Positions 18,067-25,931 of a DNA stretch of 64,000 bases are shown here, one piece after another. How positions within the stretch are numbered: position 1 is the first letter of the stretch; every line of letters begins with the position of its first letter. The stretch spans positions 1 through 64,000 of the forward strand of contig NZ_LGEG01000182.1 of assembly GCF_001280125.1 (NCBI RefSeq), read 5' to 3'. Both the position numbers and the translations under genes were made by a program. Origin of the DNA: Streptomyces sp. NRRL F-6492. Its GTDB lineage: Bacteria; Actinomycetota; Actinomycetes; Streptomycetales; Streptomycetaceae. Under the pieces are notes generated by a model. It was not told the DNA's origin and made no database searches. It saw only the letters and a list, made by a program, of their open reading frames with translations.

Positions 18067-18620
18067 CGGGCGCCGGCCGGGCGGCGGGGACGCCCGGGCA
18101 CCCGGAGCCCGCCGCACCGGGGGAGACCCCGGCGGACGTCTACTCGGCCCTGGTCGTCACCGCCTCCAACCGGGCGTCGGCCGGGGTGTACGAGGACCGG
18201 GGCGGTCCGCTGATCGCCGAGGCCCTGGCCGCGCTGCGGTTCGCGGTCGAGGGGCCGCAGGTCGTCCCGGACGGCGAGCCCGTCGAGGCGGCGCTGCGGG
18301 CGGCCGTGGACGCCGGGTACGACCTGGTCGTCACCACCGGCGGCACGGGCGTCTCGCCCACCGACCTGACCCCCGAGGTGACCCGCCGGGTCCTGGAGCG
18401 GGAGATCCCGGGCATCCCGGAGGCCATCCGCGCGTACGGCCGGGAGAAGGTGCCGACGGCGGCGCTCTCCCGGGGCCTCGCCGGGGTCGCGGGCCGCACC
18501 CTGATCGTGAACCTGCCCGGCTCGACCGGCGGGGTGCGGGACGGCCTGGCCGTCCTGGAGCCGCTCCTGAGGCACGCCGTCGACCAGATCCGCGGCGGCG
18601 ACCATCCGAGACCGTCGTGA
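18063..18620 (+). CDS. mog: Molybdenum cofactor biosynthesis protein (MogA/MoaB family)
   Basis: 185 residues. Adenylylates molybdopterin before Mo insertion. The family loop [17 protein letters not shown] and the AALSRG and NLPGSTGG motifs are intact. GTG overlaps the moaC stop. A polar N-terminal extension of about 25 residues precedes the fold. In the same operon as moeA and moaC, so Moco supply for the window's molybdopterin oxidoreductase is partly encoded here. Confidence 0.92.
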   Translation: MTGAGRAAGTPGHPEPAAPGETPADVYSALVVTASNRASAGVYEDRGGPLIAEALAALRFAVEGPQVVPDGEPVEAALRAAVDAGYDLVVTTGGTGVSPTDLTPEVTRRVLEREIPGIPEAIRAYGREKVPTAALSRGLAGVAGRTLIVNLPGSTGGVRDGLAVLEPLLRHAVDQIRGGDHPRPS

Positions 18621-19228
18621 TCCCGTCCTGGCCCGCGGTCCTCGTCGACGGCGACGTCGTCCTGCGGCCGATAAGGATGCGGGACCACGCGGCCTGGCGC
18701 GAGGTGAACCGGCGCAACCGCGAGTGGCTGCGCCCGTGGGAGGCGACGGTCCCGCCGACGTCCCCGGGCGGCCCGGTCGCCCAGCGCCCCACGTACCGTC
18801 AGATGGTGCGCCACCTGCGGTCGGAGGCGAACGCGGGCCGGATGCTGCCGTTCGTGATCGAGTACCAGGGTCGGCTCGTCGGTCAGTTGACGGTGGCCGG
18901 GATCACCTGGGGCTCGATGTGCTCGGGGCACGTGGGGTACTGGGTGGACAGCGCGGTGGCCGGGCGCGGGGTGATGCCGACGGCGGTCGCGCTCGCCGTC
19001 GACCACTGCTTCCGCACGGTCGGCCTGCACCGCGTCGAGGTGTGCATCCGCCCGGAGAACGGGCCCTCGCGCCGGGTCGTGGAGAAGCTGGGCTTCCGCG
19101 AGGAGGGGCTGCGGCCGCGCTATCTCCACATCGACGGGGCGTGGCGGGACCATCTGGTGTTCGCGCTCACGGCGGAAGAGGTGCCGGAAGGGCTTTTCCG
19201 ACGCTGGCGCCAGACGAGAATGAAATAA
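18617..19228 (+). CDS. RimJ/RimL-type GNAT N-acetyltransferase
   Basis: 203 residues; acetyl-CoA-dependent transferase of the ribosomal-protein-alanine type. Seen: RPIRMRDHAAWREVNRRN at the N-terminus, acetyl-CoA loop region VAGRGVMPTA, and ENGPSRRVVEKLGF near the C-terminus. GTG overlaps the mog stop. A rimJ-like gene between glp and glpR is conserved in Corynebacterium, so this gene is a positional marker of that cluster. Its target protein is unknown. Confidence 0.88.
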   Translation: MIPSWPAVLVDGDVVLRPIRMRDHAAWREVNRRNREWLRPWEATVPPTSPGGPVAQRPTYRQMVRHLRSEANAGRMLPFVIEYQGRLVGQLTVAGITWGSMCSGHVGYWVDSAVAGRGVMPTAVALAVDHCFRTVGLHRVEVCIRPENGPSRRVVEKLGFREEGLRPRYLHIDGAWRDHLVFALTAEEVPEGLFRRWRQTRMK

Positions 19229-19352
19229 GTGTTCGAATTCGATCGGTAGTTGACGGCCAATCGATCTGAACAATCACAAAAAAGTTCAGTGATATCAGCC
19301 AGATCGTGCGACACACCGGGCCAATTGGCCTATGCCCTCCCGCGAACCCCTC

Positions 19353-19358
19353 TACCGT
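19353..19358 (+). promoter_or_regulatory. Putative leaderless -10 box (TACCGT) of sepX
   Basis: TACCGT ends 7 nt before the GTG start. The preceding 130 nt are unusually A+T-rich for this genome, as expected of a promoter region. Confidence 0.5.
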
Positions 19359-19365
19359 GTGAAGC

Positions 19366-20439
19366 GTGAGCAGCAGCGGCCTCATCTACGCAGTCATCGT
19401 CGGGGCCTGGGCCGCCTACTTGGTACCGATGTGGCTCCGCAGGCAGGACGAGCTGAACGAAGCCCGTCCGACGGAACGCTTCAGCACCGCCATCCGGCTG
19501 CTTTCCGGACGGGCGGGCATGGAACGCCGTTACGCCAAGGAGCTCAAGGAGCGGGACCGTACGGCACAGGGCCCGACGCCCGACGTGGACCCGGACGCGG
19601 CGACCGAGCACCTCAGCTCGGTCGACGTCCGGGCCTTCTCCGCGCCCGCGGCCAGGACGGAGGCGCGCCTGGAACTCCCGGACCGCGACCGCGACCGCGA
19701 CCGTACGCAGGACCGCGCGCCGGACCACGAACCGGACCGCGAACCGGAACCCGCGTCCGCCCCGGCCCGCCCCGCCCCGGGCGCCGCCGAGCGCGCCCGC
19801 CGCGGCAAGGCACTCGCCCGCCGCCGCCGCACCACGATCGTCCTCTTCCTGGCCTTCACGCTCGGCGCGGTCGTCGCGGCCGTCGGCGGCGTCCCCTTCC
19901 TGTGGGCGCCGGCCGTCCCCGCCCTGCTCCTCAGCGCGTACATCGTCCACCTGCGGGTCCAGGAACGGCGCCGCTTCGTGTACGTGATGGACCGGCGCCG
20001 CGCCGAGGCGGCGGCCGCCCGGCTGCGCGAGAGCCGCCGTCCCGCCCCGACGCCCGAACCGGAGGCCGACCAGGCGCCCGCGACGGCCCCGGCGGTCTCC
20101 CCGCAGGAGGCGGACCGGCGCGCCCTGGTCGAACAGACCGATCACGCCGAATGGGTGGACCAGCAGCGCGAGCGCCGCCCGGCCCGGGGCGACAGCTGGG
20201 ACCCGGTCCCGGTCCCGCTCCCCACCTACGTCACCGCCCCGGTCGCCCCGCGCGCGTCGAGCGGCGTCGACGTCACGGACCCGGAGACCTGGAGCGCGGC
20301 CCGCTCCTCCACGGCGGCCGACCCGGCCCCCGCCCCGGCCCCCCGCCGCCGCCCCGCCGCCCCGACCCGCGACCACGGCCGCACCCCGCTCTTCGACCAG
20401 TACGCGGACGACGACCGCCCCCGGGCCGCCAACGAGTGA
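19366..20439 (+). CDS. sepX: SepX/GlpR divisome membrane protein
   Basis: 357 residues: an N-terminal membrane helix (about 6-24), a charged linker rich in Arg/Asp/Pro, two adjacent helices (about 156-174 and 177-195), then a long disordered Pro/Ala/Arg tail. The start MSSSGLIYAVIVGAWAAYLV and the TM layout match the actinobacterial SepX/GlpR family. SepX is required for hyphal compartmentalisation and sporulation in Streptomyces; GlpR is the membrane receptor of gephyrin-like Glp in Corynebacterium. Its position behind moeA and rimJ supports this call. Confidence 0.85.
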   Translation: MSSSGLIYAVIVGAWAAYLVPMWLRRQDELNEARPTERFSTAIRLLSGRAGMERRYAKELKERDRTAQGPTPDVDPDAATEHLSSVDVRAFSAPAARTEARLELPDRDRDRDRTQDRAPDHEPDREPEPASAPARPAPGAAERARRGKALARRRRTTIVLFLAFTLGAVVAAVGGVPFLWAPAVPALLLSAYIVHLRVQERRRFVYVMDRRRAEAAAARLRESRRPAPTPEPEADQAPATAPAVSPQEADRRALVEQTDHAEWVDQQRERRPARGDSWDPVPVPLPTYVTAPVAPRASSGVDVTDPETWSAARSSTAADPAPAPAPRRRPAAPTRDHGRTPLFDQYADDDRPRAANE

Positions 20440-20756
20440 CCCCGGCGGGCGGACCTCCCCGGGCTCCGCCCGCGGTCGCCCTGTCCGGCGACGAGGACGC
20501 GGCGGTCCTGGAGTCCGCCCTGCACGCCGTCTGCACGGCGGGCACGCGCTACGCGCTCCCCCTCCCGCCGGTGAAGCCGCTCGCCGACGCGGCGGACCGC
20601 TTCGAGCGCCCGCTCCTCCGGGTGGTCCCACCAGCCGCTCACCGGGCCGCCGCCGTGTTCGTCGCGCGGCGAGGGCGCCCGGGGCCGGGCGGCCCCCGAC
20701 CCCCTCGGCTGACCTGCGGCGGAAGCGATTTTTGTTCTCGTCGGTCGGAGTGCTAA
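20436..20756 (+). CDS. Small hypothetical protein downstream of sepX
   Basis: 106 residues from GTG overlapping the sepX stop (GTGA). The first 65 codons have the strong G/C third-position bias of real genes (VALSGDEDAAVLESALHAVC and so on). The last 25 codons have weaker bias and run into the tRNA-Ala promoter, so the 3' end may be frayed or the ORF partly spurious. No family recognised. Confidence 0.45.
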   Translation: MTPAGGPPRAPPAVALSGDEDAAVLESALHAVCTAGTRYALPLPPVKPLADAADRFERPLLRVVPPAAHRAAAVFVARRGRPGPGGPRPPRLTCGGSDFCSRRSEC

Positions 20757-20759
20757 TGT
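20754..20759 (+). promoter_or_regulatory. tRNA-Ala promoter -10 box (TAATGT)
   Basis: TAATGT lies about 15 nt before the mature tRNA 5' end; TTTGTT, 17 bp upstream at 20731, is a weak -35 candidate. Confidence 0.45.
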
Positions 20760-20773
20760 TTCACACGTCGCAA

Positions 20774-20847
20774 GGGCCTGTGGCGCAGTCTGGTAGCGCA
20801 CCTCGTTCGCATCGAGGGGGTCTGGGGTTCAAATCCCCACAGGTCCA
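20774..20847 (+). tRNA. tRNA-Ala (anticodon CGC)
   Basis: A complete cloverleaf fits: acceptor GGGCCTG/CAGGTCC with one G-T pair and discriminator A, D arm GCGC/GCGC, anticodon stem CCTCG/CGAGG with loop TTCGCAT (anticodon CGC, codon GCG), and T arm TGGGG-TTCAAAT-CCCCA. CCA is not encoded. Confidence 0.95.
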
Positions 20848-20856
20848 CAGACGACG

Positions 20857-20892
20857 GGAATCCCGTCCGATCGGAAGATCGGGCGGGATTCC
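20857..20892 (+). terminator. Intrinsic terminator after tRNA-Ala
   Basis: A 16-bp stem (GGAATCCCGTCCGATC with one G-T pair) and GGAA loop begin 9 nt after the tRNA, followed by TGCTTTTCC. Confidence 0.85.
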
Positions 20893-20940
20893 TGCTTTTC
20901 CGGCGAGGCGGCACGGTGCCGCGCACCGGCCCGGGGCACC

Positions 20941-21168
20941 ATGCGGAGCGTGACCCACAGCTCGAAGAACCGGTGGAACGAGCTCGCGCTGTTCCTGGTG
21001 GTGACGGGTGTCAGCGTCTTCGCTCTGTCCTCGCTGGTGGCGTTCCTGATCGACGATCAGGGGGTGAGCGTCGACGGGGTCCTCGTCGTCCTCCCCAGCG
21101 TCCTCATCGGACTCGGCACCGCCCGGGCCTACCGTCGCCGCCGCACCGCCGGCGAGGGCGGCGGCTGA
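20941..21168 (+). CDS. Small two-span membrane protein, function unknown
   Basis: 75 residues. Two hydrophobic helices (about 14-36 and 45-61) are joined by an acidic loop (DDQGVSVDG); the C-terminus is Arg-rich. The start may be ATG 20941 or GTG 20950; neither has a clear ribosome-binding site. It sits between the tRNA terminator and a convergent acetyltransferase. No family recognised. Confidence 0.6.
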   Translation: MRSVTHSSKNRWNELALFLVVTGVSVFALSSLVAFLIDDQGVSVDGVLVVLPSVLIGLGTARAYRRRRTAGEGGG

Positions 21169-21194
21169 CGGGCCCCGGTGCGGGTGCCGGCGCG

Positions 21195-21683
21195 TCAGGC
21201 CAGGGGCTTCGCGTAGCAGCGGCTCTCCGGGTGGTTCCGGTAGTGGCCGAACTTGGTGCACGGGGCGTAGCCGCTGGAGGCGTAGAGGGCGATGGCCTCC
21301 GGCTGGGCGGTGCCCGTCTCCAGGACCATGCGGGTGCGGCCGGCGGCGCGGGCGTCGGCTTCGAGGGCCGCCAGGATGCGGCGGGCCAGGCCCAGGCCGC
21401 GGGCCTCGGGGACCACGTACATGCGCTTCAGCTCGGCGTCGCCGTCCGCGTACCCCTGGTCGTTCGCGTCCTGGGTGCGCCAGCCGCCGGTGGCGAGGGG
21501 CTGCCCCTCGGGGTGGTAGGCGAGCAGGTAGAGACCGCGGGGCGGGACGAACATCCCGGCGTCCAGCGGTGTGACGTCGCCCTCGTCGCCGTAGCGGACG
21601 GCGTACTCCGCCTGGACCGCGTCGTTGAGTTTGACGGCGTCGGGGTGGTCATAGGGGGTGGGACGGATGTTCATGCGTTTCAT
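21195..21683 (-). CDS. GNAT family N-acetyltransferase
   Basis: 162 residues with the GNAT fold: beta4 KRMYVVPEARGLGLARRIL contains the acetyl-CoA loop (Q/RxxGxG/A variant), followed by ALYASSGY. ATG at 21683 or 21674. It is divergent from exonuclease III with only about 40 nt between starts. Substrate unknown. Confidence 0.85.
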   Translation of the reverse strand: MKRMNIRPTPYDHPDAVKLNDAVQAEYAVRYGDEGDVTPLDAGMFVPPRGLYLLAYHPEGQPLATGGWRTQDANDQGYADGDAELKRMYVVPEARGLGLARRILAALEADARAAGRTRMVLETGTAQPEAIALYASSGYAPCTKFGHYRNHPESRCYAKPLA

Positions 21684-21712
21684 CGTACGTGCGTGCGGAT
21701 GACGGGTGTCGG

Positions 21713-21718
21713 TATTCT
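21713..21718 (+). promoter_or_regulatory. Putative leaderless -10 box (TATTCT) of xthA
   Basis: TATTCT ends 6 nt before the exonuclease III ATG; no Shine-Dalgarno sequence can fit between. Confidence 0.5.
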
Positions 21719-21724
21719 CCCGGG

Positions 21725-22528
21725 ATGCTCACTGTCACGTCCGTGAATGTCAATGGTCTCCGTGCAGCCGCCAAGAAGGGCTTCGTCGAGTGGCTGGCCG
21801 GGACCTCCGCCGACGTCCTCTGCCTCCAGGAGGTGCGCGCCGAGGAGGCCCAGCTGCCCCCGGAGGTGCGGGCGCCCGAGGGCTGGTTCGCCGTGCACGC
21901 CCCCGCCGTCGCCAAGGGGCGCGCCGGCGTCTCCCTCTACACCCGGCGCGAGCCCGACGCGGTGCGGGTCGGCTTCGGGTGCGCCGAGTTCGCCACCGGC
22001 GGCCGGTACGTCGAGGCCGACCTGCCCGGCGTGACCGTCGCCAGCCTCTACCTGCCCTCCGGCGAGGTCGGCACCGAGCGCCAGGACGAGAAGTACCGCT
22101 TCATGGACGCGTTCCTGCCGTACCTGAAGGAGCTCCGGATCCGGGCCGCCGCCGACGGGCGCGAGGTCGTCGTCTGCGGCGACTGGAACATCGCCCACCG
22201 CCGGGCCGACCTGAAGAACTGGAAGCTCAACCAGAAGAAGGCCGGCTTCCTGCCCGACGAGCGGGAGTGGCTGAGCCGGGTCCTCGCCGGGGAGGACGGC
22301 GGGTACGTGGACGTCGTGCGCGAGCTCCACCCCGACCAGGAGGGGCCCTACTCCTGGTGGTCCTACCGCGGGCGCGCCTTCGACAACGACAGCGGCTGGC
22401 GCATCGACTACCAGATCGCCACGCCGGGGATCGCAGCCAAGGCCGTGAAGGCGTACGTCGAGCGGGCCGCCACCCACGACGAGCGGTGGAGCGACCACGC
22501 GCCCGTCACCGCCGTCTACGACCTGTAG
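21725..22528 (+). CDS. xthA: Exodeoxyribonuclease III
   Basis: 267 residues. Mg-dependent AP endonuclease and 3'-5' exonuclease of base-excision repair. Conserved active-site segments: VNVNGLRAA, CLQEVRAE (metal-binding Glu), YLPSGEVG, CGDWNIAH (Asp, Asn), and the C-terminal WSDHAPV with catalytic Asp and His. ATG is chosen by homology. Confidence 0.95.
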   Translation: MLTVTSVNVNGLRAAAKKGFVEWLAGTSADVLCLQEVRAEEAQLPPEVRAPEGWFAVHAPAVAKGRAGVSLYTRREPDAVRVGFGCAEFATGGRYVEADLPGVTVASLYLPSGEVGTERQDEKYRFMDAFLPYLKELRIRAAADGREVVVCGDWNIAHRRADLKNWKLNQKKAGFLPDEREWLSRVLAGEDGGYVDVVRELHPDQEGPYSWWSYRGRAFDNDSGWRIDYQIATPGIAAKAVKAYVERAATHDERWSDHAPVTAVYDL

Positions 22529-22540
22529 GACCCGGCCCCC

Positions 22541-23350
22541 TCAGGGGCTGTCGCGCAGGCGGCGGTCCAGGGCCATCGACAGCTCCGCCTCCACCACGCT
22601 CTTCGCGAGCGGGCGCAGCCGCCACAGGTCCTCCTCGGCCGCGTGGGCGCGGAGCAGGTCGGTGAAGAGCTCCGCGAGCGCGTCCGCGTGCTCGCGGACG
22701 CGGGCGCCCGCCTTCAGGACCTCCGCGAGCGGCACGCCCTCGCGGACGAGCGCGGCGGAGACGTCGAGCAGCCGGCGGCTGATGTGGACGATCTCCTCGC
22801 CGTCGGTGACGAGGTAGCCGAGGTCGAGGGCGGCGGCCAGGTTCTCGGGCGTGACCTCGCCCGCGAAGTGGTCGGCCAGCTCCTCGGGGGTGAGGCGGAC
22901 CGGCTCCTCCTCGCTGGGGACGTCTATGGCGAGGACCTCGCGGACGTTCCGGCCGCTCTCGAAGGCGGTGGTGAGGTCGGCGATGCCGTTGAGGGTGTGG
23001 CCGCGCTCCAGGAGGGCGGCGATGGTCCGCAGCCGGGCCAGGTGCTGCTCGTCGTACCAGGCGATCCGGCCCTCGCGGCGGGGCGGCGGGATCAGCCCGC
23101 GCTCGCGGTAGAAGCGCAGGGTGCGCACGGTGATGCCGGCGGCGGCCGCCAGCTCCTCCACGCGGTACTCGCGGAGGCCTTCCGGGGCGGGGGCGGTGGC
23201 GTGCGTGCCCGGTGCGCCCGCCGGTCCGCTCGTGCCCGCTCCCGTACCCGCCGCGTCGTCCGTACCCGCGCCCGTCACGTCGCCGCTCGCCCCCGTATCC
23301 GCGCCCGTCGCGCCGCCCGCGCCCGTCCCGGGACTCGATCCTTCTGCCAC
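22541..23350 (-). CDS. MerR family transcriptional regulator with long Gly/Thr/Ala N-terminus
   Basis: 269 residues. Residues about 61-130 form the MerR winged helix (YRVEELAAAAGITVRTLRFY then RLRTIAALLERGHTLNGI); the C-terminal half is an effector domain of unknown ligand without metal-binding Cys. The first 58 residues are low-complexity Gly/Ala/Thr and may be disordered; a later GTG start is possible, but TAGGCT sits 7 nt before this GTG. It is divergent from the monooxygenase operon and probably controls it through the palindromes between them. Confidence 0.85.
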   Translation of the reverse strand: MAEGSSPGTGAGGATGADTGASGDVTGAGTDDAAGTGAGTSGPAGAPGTHATAPAPEGLREYRVEELAAAAGITVRTLRFYRERGLIPPPRREGRIAWYDEQHLARLRTIAALLERGHTLNGIADLTTAFESGRNVREVLAIDVPSEEEPVRLTPEELADHFAGEVTPENLAAALDLGYLVTDGEEIVHISRRLLDVSAALVREGVPLAEVLKAGARVREHADALAELFTDLLRAHAAEEDLWRLRPLAKSVVEAELSMALDRRLRDSP

Positions 23351-23357
23351 GCCCGCC

Positions 23358-23363
23358 AGCCTA
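23358..23363 (-). promoter_or_regulatory. Putative leaderless -10 box (TAGGCT) of the MerR gene
   Basis: TAGGCT on the minus strand ends 7 nt before the MerR GTG. The palindrome at 23369-23379 would lie between its -10 and -35. Confidence 0.4.
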
Positions 23364-23368
23364 TGTTG

Positions 23369-23379
23369 TACCGCCGGTA
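23369..23379. promoter_or_regulatory. Operator-like palindrome TACCGCCGGTA
   Basis: Inverted repeat with TACCG/CGGTA half-sites, in the divergent MerR/monooxygenase intergenic region and one of a pair 31 bp apart. Confidence 0.45.
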
Positions 23380-23397
23380 ACTTTCCCTCGTCGTACC

Positions 23398-23413
23398 CCT
23401 ACCGCTCGGTAGG
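23398..23413. promoter_or_regulatory. Operator-like palindrome CCTACCGCTCGGTAGG
   Basis: A perfect 7-bp inverted repeat with a 2-nt centre that shares TACCG/CGGTA half-sites with the palindrome at 23369. It lies just upstream of a TACAGT -10 candidate at 23423 for the monooxygenase operon. Confidence 0.5.
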
Positions 23414-23481
23414 GAGCTGCTCTACAGTCCCCACCATGCCAGTGATTGCTGGCGGAATCAGCCGGGCGCACGGGAGGCGGC

Positions 23482-25008
23482 ATGGCGAAGCACGAGCACG
23501 TACGGGTGGCGGTGATCGGATCGGGATTCGGCGGCCTGGGGGCCGCCGTCCGGCTGCGCCGCGAGGGCATCACCGACTTCGTGGTCCTGGAGCGGGCCGA
23601 CTCCGTGGGCGGCACCTGGCGCGACAACAGCTACCCCGGGTGCGCCTGCGACGTCCCCTCCCACCTCTACTCCTTCTCCTTCGCGCCCAACCCGGACTGG
23701 CCCCGCACCTTCTCCGGGCAGCGGCACATCCGCGCGTACCTGGAGCACGTCACCGACACCTTCGGGATCCGGCCCCACCTGCGGCTGAACCACGAGGTGC
23801 TGCGGATGGAGTGGGACGCCGACGCCTTGAGGTGGGAGATCGAGACCTCTTCCGGCTCCTTCAGCGCCGAGGTCGTCGTCTCCGCCACCGGCCCGCTCTC
23901 CGACCCCAGGATTCCCGACGTCCCGGGGCTCGACGGCTTCCCCGGCAAGGTCTTCCACTCGGCCCGCTGGGACCACGACTACGACCTCACCGGCAAGCGC
24001 GTCGCCATGATCGGCACCGGCGCCTCCGCCATCCAGATCGTGCCCGCGATCCAGCCGCAGGTCCGCAGGCTCACGCTCTTCCAGCGCACGCCCCCGTGGG
24101 TCATGCCCCGCATGGACCGGAACATCACCGGCGCCGAGCGCCGGCTGCACCGCGCCCTGCCCGCCACCGCCACCCTGCGCCGCGGCCTGCTCTGGGGCAT
24201 CCGCGAACTCCAGGTCGGCGCCTTCACCAAGCACCCCGGCGAGCTGGGCCTCGTCGAGAAGCTCGCCAAGGCCAACATCGCCAGGGCCGTCAAGGACCCG
24301 GCGCTGCGGGCCAAGCTGACCCCCTCGTACCGCATCGGCTGCAAGCGGATCCTGCTGTCGAACGCGTACTACCCGGCGGTCGCGCGGCCCAACGTCGACG
24401 TCGTCGCCTCCGGCCTGCGCGAGGTCCGCGGCTCGACCCTGGTCGGTGCCGACGGCACCGAGACCGAGGTCGACGCGATCGTCTTCGGCACCGGCTTCCG
24501 CGTCACCGACATGCCGATCGCCGACCGCGTCTTCGGGGCCGACGGGCTCTCGCTCGCCGACGCCTGGAAGGACGGCATGGAGTCGCTGCGCGGCGCCACC
24601 GCCGCCGGCTTCCCCAACTGGATGACGATCATCGGCCCCAACACCGGCCTCGGGAACTCCTCGATGATCCTGATGATCGAGTCCCAGCTGAACTACATGG
24701 CCGACTACCTGCGCCAGCTCAACGTCCTCGGCGGCCGCGCCGCCCTCGCCGTCCGGCCCTCCGCCGTGCACGCCTGGAACCGCAAGGTGCAGGCCCGGAT
24801 GGAGCGGACCGTCTGGAAGGCCGGCGGCTGCGACAGCTGGTACCTCGACGCCAACGGGCGCAACACCACCCTCTGGCCGGGCACCACCCGCGAGTTCCGG
24901 CGCGAGACCCGGCAGGTCGACCTCTCCGAGTACGAGGTGATCCGCGCGCCCAGGACCGCTCCCGCCGTCACGTCCCGCTCCTCCCGCACGAAGGAGACCA
25001 CCCAGTGA
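23482..25008 (+). CDS. Flavin-containing (Baeyer-Villiger type) monooxygenase
   Basis: 508 residues. FAD-binding GSGFGG near residue 13, NADPH-binding GTGASA near 178, and the BVMO fingerprint FPGKVFHSARWDHD (FxGxxxHxxxW) between them. It would insert oxygen next to a carbonyl using NADPH. ATG is supported by GGGAGG 5 nt upstream. First gene of a three-gene operon (hydrolase and SDR follow with GTGA and ATGA overlaps). Substrate unknown, probably a hydrophobic ketone. Confidence 0.92.
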   Translation: MAKHEHVRVAVIGSGFGGLGAAVRLRREGITDFVVLERADSVGGTWRDNSYPGCACDVPSHLYSFSFAPNPDWPRTFSGQRHIRAYLEHVTDTFGIRPHLRLNHEVLRMEWDADALRWEIETSSGSFSAEVVVSATGPLSDPRIPDVPGLDGFPGKVFHSARWDHDYDLTGKRVAMIGTGASAIQIVPAIQPQVRRLTLFQRTPPWVMPRMDRNITGAERRLHRALPATATLRRGLLWGIRELQVGAFTKHPGELGLVEKLAKANIARAVKDPALRAKLTPSYRIGCKRILLSNAYYPAVARPNVDVVASGLREVRGSTLVGADGTETEVDAIVFGTGFRVTDMPIADRVFGADGLSLADAWKDGMESLRGATAAGFPNWMTIIGPNTGLGNSSMILMIESQLNYMADYLRQLNVLGGRAALAVRPSAVHAWNRKVQARMERTVWKAGGCDSWYLDANGRNTTLWPGTTREFRRETRQVDLSEYEVIRAPRTAPAVTSRSSRTKETTQ

Positions 25009-25931
25009 GCCGGCACCTGACCCCGCTCCCCGCGGCCCGTGAACTCACCGTCACCTCCGCCGACGGTTCCCGCGTCCACGTCGAGGTGTACGGCCCCGAG
25101 GGCGCCCCCGCCGTCGTCCTGGCCCACGGCTGGACCTGCTCGATCGCCTTCTGGGCCGAGCAGATCCGGGCGCTCGCCGCCGACCACCGGGTCATCGCCT
25201 ACGACCAGCGCGGCCACGGCCGTTCGCCCGACCCCGGGCCCGGCGGCTACTCGACGACGGCGCTCGCCGACGACCTGGAGGCGGTGCTCTCCGCCACCCT
25301 CGCCACCGGCGAGCGGGCCGTGCTCGCCGGCCACTCCATGGGCGGCATGACGATCATGGCCGCCGCCGAGCGCCACGGGCTGCGCGACCACGCCGCCGCC
25401 GTCCTGCTCTGCTCCACCGGCCCCTCCCGGCTGACCGCCGAGGCCACCGTCGTGCCGCTGCGGCCCGGCGGCCTGCGCACCCGGCTCACCGCGGCCGTCC
25501 TCGGCTCCAGGGCGCCGCTCGGACCGGTCAACGCCGTCTCGAAGAAGGTCCTCAAGTACGCGACCATGGGACCCGGTTCGGCCCCCGACCGGGTCGACGC
25601 CTGCGCCCGGATCGTGCACGCCTGCCCGCGCGGCCCGCGCCACGGCTGGTCGCAGGTCCTGGCCGGACTCGACCTCGAACACGGCGTGCGGGCGCTGCGG
25701 CTGCCGGTCGCCGTGCTCGTCGGCACCGCCGACCGGCTCACCCCGGCCGCCCACTCCCGCGCCCTCGCGGAGGCGCTGCCGCACTGCGCGGGCTTCGTCG
25801 AGCTGCCCGGCATGGGCCACATGACCCCGGTGGAGGCCCCGGAGGCCGTCACCGCGCAGATCCGCGAACTGACCCTCACGTACCTGGGCGTGAAGGACAC
25901 CGCCACCGTGAACGCCAAGGAGGACGCATGA
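25005..25931 (+). CDS. Alpha/beta hydrolase
   Basis: 308 residues. Oxyanion motif AHGWTCS (40-46), nucleophile elbow GHSMGG with Ser111, acid in GTADRL and a late His in GMGHMTP complete the triad. GTG overlaps the monooxygenase stop, with AAGGAG upstream. It probably cleaves the ester or lactone made by the monooxygenase. Confidence 0.92.
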   Translation: MSRHLTPLPAARELTVTSADGSRVHVEVYGPEGAPAVVLAHGWTCSIAFWAEQIRALAADHRVIAYDQRGHGRSPDPGPGGYSTTALADDLEAVLSATLATGERAVLAGHSMGGMTIMAAAERHGLRDHAAAVLLCSTGPSRLTAEATVVPLRPGGLRTRLTAAVLGSRAPLGPVNAVSKKVLKYATMGPGSAPDRVDACARIVHACPRGPRHGWSQVLAGLDLEHGVRALRLPVAVLVGTADRLTPAAHSRALAEALPHCAGFVELPGMGHMTPVEAPEAVTAQIRELTLTYLGVKDTATVNAKEDA

